The position numbers and the translations under genes are program-made. From Paenibacillus odorifer (GTDB taxonomy: Bacteria; Bacillota; Bacilli; Paenibacillales; Paenibacillaceae), in assembly GCF_000758725.1 (NCBI RefSeq), contig NZ_CP009428.1, forward strand, positions 5,766,001 to 5,830,000: 64,000 nt of DNA, read 5' to 3'. Position 1 is the stretch's first letter. Every line of letters starts with the position of its first letter. The notes beneath the pieces are model-generated. The model was not told where the DNA came from. It ran no database searches and was given only the letters and a program-made list of their open reading frames with translations. Shown here one piece after another: positions 60,068 to 64,000 of the stretch.

Positions 60068-62122
60068 CTAATAAATCTTTCTGCCTTTAAGATCCTCAAT
60101 TCCGCTCTTGCGGTAAAAATACGTATTGATCCGATCTCTCCATTCCTGCGCATGCTCTGCTTGCTCTTCAAGACGTTGCTTCACTTGCATATACAATCCA
60201 CTATCCACGCTGCCTTCAAGTGATTCCCATGTCGCTAGAAGCTGTGCAGCCTGCTCTGCCCCCTCGAAATGAGTATCGTAAATATGTTGTATAACCGTTT
60301 GCCCCGATTGCAGAACATGCGTGTATGGAACATGATGAAAGAACAGCAACAGCTCTTCTGGACAAGACGCTAGATTCTCATAGTTTGATGCATTAAGACC
60401 CATATACTGTCCACTATAACCCGTTCCCGATTTGACTGAACGATCCACACCAATGCCTTTATGATCCGCATAATGGTACGTTCCCCACTTGGCGTATTCA
60501 TACCCATCCACATTCGGCCCATAATGATGATCCGGATTAACCATCCAACCCACACCTAATGGAGCTGTGTAAGATTCGTAAATCCTCCATGAGTCCATCA
60601 ACATCCCGCGAATAGCAGCCACTAGACCTTCATCAGTGCCAAAGGTAAGCCGAATCCATTCCTCAGCTATTTCTTTTGCCGTCAGCTCCGGATTCCAAAT
60701 TAATCTTCCATATCCATACAGATTAGCTTGAGCTAACCCATGCCCCGTCCAGTTCATGTCATCTCCAACATTAGTTACAGCAGCCACACCATTATACTTA
60801 TTTCCCCACACCGATCCGTCCACAATATGTTTCACAAGCGTAGTTTGCCCTTTGGCATAAGTATTGAAATCAAGGACTTCTTTCCACTGTGGAACAAGAT
60901 AACAGAGATGCCGCTGCTGCCCCGTATATTCTTGAGCAATCTGAAACTCCATCAGATGATTGGTATGTTCCAGTGCGCCAAACAGCGGAGATACCGGTTC
61001 TCTAACTTGAAAATCCATCGGTCCATTCTTGATTTGCAGCACTACATTATCATTAAACCGGCCATCCAATGGTTTGAAATGATCATATGCCGCTCTGGCC
61101 CGATCTGTCTTACGGTCACGCCAATCCTGCTTGCAGTTATATACGAAACAACGCCAAATCACGATTCCGCCAAACGGCTCCAGTGCTTCTCCCAGCATGT
61201 TGGCGCCATCTGCATGGTCACGTCCGTAAGTGAATGGTCCTGGTCGATTTTCTGAATCCGCTTTGACCACAAACCCGCCAAAATCAGGTATCGCCCGATA
61301 AACCTCACTAGCCTTATCTTTCCACCATTTCCGCACCGCTGGGTCCAGAGGATCAGCTGTGTCCAATGCTCCGATCTGTATCGGGCTGGCGAAGTTAGCA
61401 CTGAGGAATAGCTTAATCCCGTATACGCGGAATATTCCTGCAATCAACGCGATATCAGGCAAATATTGCTCCGTTATAAATAGAGATTCAAGCTCATGAA
61501 CATTCACATTGTTAATCGAAATCGCGTTGATCCCCACAGAGGACATTAATCTGGCATAATCACGTAGCCGCTTTGTATCGTTAAGAAATTGATTGGACTC
61601 GTAAAAAAAGGAGCGTCCAGCATAGCCACGTTCAATACTGCCATCAAAATTATCCCAGTGATTAATCATTCGCAGGCCGTTCACCGGATTCATAGATAAA
61701 TCTAGAGCGTCTATCTCGCTTTCTGTTCCTATCAGCCGTAAAAGATGGAATACACCATACAAAATTCCAACAGACGTTAAAGCACCGATAGCGATACATC
61801 GCTCAGTAGCGTTTGTACGTATAAGGAAACCTTCAGGACCTAGTGAATCGGTTCGCTCTCCTCCGAATACTCTACCAATTAACGGATTCCCCCCTTGGAA
61901 GGTTCCTATAACGATACACGGTCCTTCTGGTTGCGCTGTGAGCAGTGGCGCTTTGCCCAGCATAGAGGTCATCCCCTGTATGAATTCCGCGGCTGCTGCC
62001 TGAATCGTCTCGTTGTCCTCCGTTACAACCAACTCACCACACCAATTTAAATATTGATTGTATAGAGATCCAGATTTCAGCTTGCCATAGTTGAGCCAAG
62101 CCTCATAAGCGGTATTTGTCAT
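60068..62122 (-). CDS. Alpha-glucuronidase (GH67)
   Basis: 684 residues, intracellular (no signal peptide). It removes 4-O-methyl-glucuronic acid from the non-reducing-end xylose of aldouronic acids. GH67 hallmarks are present along the chain: [51 protein letters not shown] and the catalytic-region [25 protein letters not shown]-like segment ([20 protein letters not shown]). ATG 62122 follows GGGAGGAAT; the longer ATG 62329 would overlap the xylanase gene and is rejected. Second-to-last gene of the xylan operon. Confidence 0.95.
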   Translation of the reverse strand: MTNTAYEAWLNYGKLKSGSLYNQYLNWCGELVVTEDNETIQAAAAEFIQGMTSMLGKAPLLTAQPEGPCIVIGTFQGGNPLIGRVFGGERTDSLGPEGFLIRTNATERCIAIGALTSVGILYGVFHLLRLIGTESEIDALDLSMNPVNGLRMINHWDNFDGSIERGYAGRSFFYESNQFLNDTKRLRDYARLMSSVGINAISINNVNVHELESLFITEQYLPDIALIAGIFRVYGIKLFLSANFASPIQIGALDTADPLDPAVRKWWKDKASEVYRAIPDFGGFVVKADSENRPGPFTYGRDHADGANMLGEALEPFGGIVIWRCFVYNCKQDWRDRKTDRARAAYDHFKPLDGRFNDNVVLQIKNGPMDFQVREPVSPLFGALEHTNHLMEFQIAQEYTGQQRHLCYLVPQWKEVLDFNTYAKGQTTLVKHIVDGSVWGNKYNGVAAVTNVGDDMNWTGHGLAQANLYGYGRLIWNPELTAKEIAEEWIRLTFGTDEGLVAAIRGMLMDSWRIYESYTAPLGVGWMVNPDHHYGPNVDGYEYAKWGTYHYADHKGIGVDRSVKSGTGYSGQYMGLNASNYENLASCPEELLLFFHHVPYTHVLQSGQTVIQHIYDTHFEGAEQAAQLLATWESLEGSVDSGLYMQVKQRLEEQAEHAQEWRDRINTYFYRKSGIEDLKGRKIY

Positions 62123-62146
62123 GTATATTCCTCCCGTATAAATAAC

Positions 62147-62173
62147 CCGCCCTGGATTAAAAAGGACGGGTTC
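62147..62173 (-). other. Hairpin between GH10 and GH67 genes
   Basis: AACCCGCCCT and AGGACGGGTT pair with one mismatch around a short loop. No T-run follows, so it is probably an mRNA processing or stability element that lets the two genes be expressed at different levels. Confidence 0.55.
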
Positions 62174-62204
62174 AAAATTCGCAAGCTTGAGCAGATTACC
62201 CGCT

Positions 62205-63224
62205 CTATAATTTGGTGACAGCGTTAAGCAATTGATGATAAGCCGGCTTAGGATTATGCTGCTCATCGAATAGAAATGGCCAATTTTTCCGTCCCCGAAC
62301 AGGGAAGCCGTCCAGCCATGTATAGTCATCCGCTGCTCCCCAGAAAGTGACTGAGCTAATCACGTCGCGGTATTCTTTCAACAGAGCAAACATCGCTTCA
62401 TACCGCTCTGCCTGCAGCTCGAGCAGTTCGGCAGGTGCAACCTTTAAATCCATTCGTTTGTCATCGAAACGGAACATGGACACATCCAGCTCTGTCAATT
62501 GGAGCTGAAGCCCTAAAGATGCATACTTCTCAATAGCAGCACGTATTTCATCTAAGTCCGGATCGTATAGATTCCAGTGCGCTTGCAATCCGACGCCATG
62601 GATCGGTACTTCCTGTTCCAGCAGCGACTTCACCATTTTATAGATTTTGTCGCGCTTAAGGGGATTAGACTCGTTATAGTCGTTGTAGAATAACAAAGCC
62701 TTTGGATCGGCTTCATGAGCGAATTCAAACGCTTTGCCGATAAACTCCGGTCCGACAATATCCAGCCACTTTGACTGGCGAAGAAGTTCTTCTCCTTCAT
62801 CTGCAATAACTTCATTTACAACATCCCAAGCATAGATATCTTCCTTGTAACGCCCAACCACGGTCTGAATATGTGATTTGAGCCGTGCAAGCAATGTCTC
62901 TTTGCTTACACGCCCGCCCATCTTATCCTCAAACAACCAGTCCGTAGTCTGGTTATGCCAGACTAAAGTATGCCCACGCATAGCCATATGATGTTTTCGG
63001 GCGAAGGCAACCAACTGATCTGCTAGTTTAAAGTTATAAATGTCTTCAAGCGGATGCAGACTTTCAAACTTCATCTCATTCTCAGCGGTAATGCTATTGA
63101 AATGATAGGCGAGCAAATGCTCCTGTGATTGTATCGTCAACGGGTTAACGGCTGCGCCAATTTTGAAATCCTCAGCAAATATTGTTTTTAGAACAGGTTC
63201 TGTGTAATCACTAGCTTGTCTCAA
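62205..63224 (-). CDS. Endo-1,4-beta-xylanase, intracellular (GH10)
   Basis: 339 residues, a bare GH10 barrel without signal peptide, matching the cytoplasmic xylanases that trim imported aldouronates and xylo-oligomers. General acid/base Glu138 (AWDVVNEV) and nucleophile Glu245 (LTELDVS) are present, with [12 protein letters not shown] and WHNQT ([11 protein letters not shown]) in the substrate site. TTG 63224 (or 63227) is chosen because AGGAGGGAA stands just upstream; the ATG 63248 is 5' of that site and would be unsupported. It acts together with GH67 on decorated xylan fragments. Confidence 0.93.
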   Translation of the reverse strand: MRQASDYTEPVLKTIFAEDFKIGAAVNPLTIQSQEHLLAYHFNSITAENEMKFESLHPLEDIYNFKLADQLVAFARKHHMAMRGHTLVWHNQTTDWLFEDKMGGRVSKETLLARLKSHIQTVVGRYKEDIYAWDVVNEVIADEGEELLRQSKWLDIVGPEFIGKAFEFAHEADPKALLFYNDYNESNPLKRDKIYKMVKSLLEQEVPIHGVGLQAHWNLYDPDLDEIRAAIEKYASLGLQLQLTELDVSMFRFDDKRMDLKVAPAELLELQAERYEAMFALLKEYRDVISSVTFWGAADDYTWLDGFPVRGRKNWPFLFDEQHNPKPAYHQLLNAVTKL

Positions 63225-63268
63225 CAAGTTCCCTCCTGACAAACGCATTTATATCAGTATTCTAATAA

Positions 63269-64000
63269 TTAAGACTGATAATCGAACCAATCGAAGTAGG
63301 CAGGCACCTCAGCTACCTTGCCATGACCTGTCGCATATAAGCCGATAAGAACACCCGTAAATCCATTTCCTTTTACGGCTTGGGGGGATAATGGATAAGC
63401 TGCCGCTGTTGATAGCGTATTCCACTCCTGCCCATCCAAAGAATACAGGAAGCTGTATTCGTTAAGCTCAGCCTTAGCTTTCAAATAAATTCGCTCGGCA
63501 GTAGTTGGAATCTCTGCCGCTGTATGGGTTATTCCATCCATGGTCACATGAGCTGTAATCACTCTTTGGCCGTTTTTTTGAACAAGTCCAATTTCATAAT
63601 GAGCGTTCTCATCTAATCTGGCGCAAAGTCCAGCCTCCACATCAGCAATAGATGAAGGCATTTCAAGCAGTGTGCTCCATTCTGCTGAAGTATGCTGCTG
63701 TCTTCTGCCTACAAAAGCCACTTGGCCTACTTCACTGAGACCTTTCGGTTGTCCTCGAAGAGATAACCATCCCTGCCGTTCGTTTAAGGACCAGCTTCCC
63801 TCAGCCGGATTCCGCAGAAAGGCTAATCCCAGCGGCAATACATGTTCATCAAAATCATATCTTCCACTAGTCTCAGGTTTTGGTGATTGACCAGGTACAC
63901 GTGAAACCTTCATTTCCAGTCCGACAGTGTCTTCATTATTATCGATCATCGGCCATCCGTCTTCAGTCCAGCTTACGGGAGCAAGGAAAGTCTCTCTTCC
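63269..64000 (-). CDS. GH43-family xylosidase/arabinofuranosidase, C-terminal part
   Basis: The frame is open to the right edge of the window; 243 codons are visible. The first visible residues, GRETFLAPVSWTEDGWPMI, are the typical end of the GH43 (subfamily 11-like) five-bladed catalytic domain. The following 200 residues form the beta-sandwich accessory domain (GLAFLRNPAEGSWSLNERQGWLSLRGQPKGLSEVGQVAFVGRRQQH...). It probably removes xylose or arabinose from short xylo-oligosaccharides. First visible gene of the xylan operon; the catalytic residues lie outside the window. Confidence 0.9.
   Translation of the reverse strand, partial: GRETFLAPVSWTEDGWPMIDNNEDTVGLEMKVSRVPGQSPKPETSGRYDFDEHVLPLGLAFLRNPAEGSWSLNERQGWLSLRGQPKGLSEVGQVAFVGRRQQHTSAEWSTLLEMPSSIADVEAGLCARLDENAHYEIGLVQKNGQRVITAHVTMDGITHTAAEIPTTAERIYLKAKAELNEYSFLYSLDGQEWNTLSTAAAYPLSPQAVKGNGFTGVLIGLYATGHGKVAEVPAYFDWFDYQS

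Noticed and set aside
60068-62329. Longer start of the alpha-glucuronidase at 62329
   Set aside because: It would overlap the xylanase gene by 125 bases in another frame; the ATG at 62122 has an excellent ribosome binding site.

Overview
The window reads as a chromosomal segment of a spore-forming, polysaccharide-degrading Gram-positive bacterium, most likely Paenibacillus or a close relative. The evidence is conserved Bacilli sporulation and housekeeping genes (nadK, yutD, lipA, lytH-like, yunB, and a probable ylbJ end), a cell-wall-anchored (SLH) laminarinase, copper-amine-oxidase-like domains, a BclB-type collagen-like exosporium protein, AGGAGG-type ribosome binding sites with frequent TTG/GTG starts, and many extracellular glycanases. 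No rRNA, tRNA, insertion sequence, phage or CRISPR was seen.

Layout. 1-7.9 kb is a conserved core: ylbJ end, NAD kinase, a secreted copper-amine-oxidase-like protein, an S41 protease, yutD, lipA and a lytH-like M23 peptidase. 7.9-15.1 kb is a starch module: intracellular neopullulanase, LacI regulator, large modular amylase with a promoter/operator, and an esterase. 15.2-27.5 kb is a surface-protein and glycosylation island: two small paralogous proteins, two DUF6385-type proteins (one with a long Thr/Ser-rich repeat), three GT2-TPR glycosyltransferases, and a second operon with two more GT2 enzymes plus an unknown protein. This island and the starch module sit between lytH and yunB, which are neighbours in B. 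subtilis. 27.6-33.5 kb holds yunB, a TVP38-type membrane protein, and an OpuA-type glycine betaine transporter with a GbsR-type regulator. 33.5-40 kb holds the 1,697-residue SLH-GH16-multi-CBM laminarinase and its divergent LacI regulator. 40-45 kb holds fabH with a FapR box, a lipoprotein, a MATE exporter and an AraC regulator. 45-51.4 kb is an oligosaccharide ABC transporter with a divergent membrane-bound AraC sensor-regulator. 51.4-54.2 kb is sucrose phosphorylase and its LacI regulator. 54.4-56.2 kb is the collagen-like BclB protein. 57.5-60 kb has a c-di-AMP riboswitch in front of an alpha/beta hydrolase that has lost its catalytic residues, a 57-residue homing-endonuclease-repeat protein, and a Nif3-like protein. 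60-64 kb is a xylan operon (GH43 - GH10 - GH67).

The most striking unexplained structure lies between genes. Three intergenic loci (about 4.2, 42.3 and 56.3 kb) carry the same geometry: four copies of a 20-nt unit (consensus CGGACYCNANNGNCGYTATT) arranged forward, forward, reverse, reverse, with start-to-start distances of 50, 57-59 and 50 bp. Two other intergenic arrays, at 10.8 kb and 57.2 kb, use unrelated palindromes but nearly the same phasing (51, 61-62, 51-52 bp). These loci are accompanied by 18-19 bp minisatellites, a 73-bp tandem array and a duplicated terminator hairpin. I know no name for this class of composite, helically phased intergenic element.

How the genes work together: extracellular amylase, laminarinase and (implied) xylanolytic activities feed ABC importers and intracellular enzymes (neopullulanase, GH10, GH67, GH43, sucrose phosphorylase), each with a local LacI or AraC regulator. 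Spore and surface genes form the second theme.
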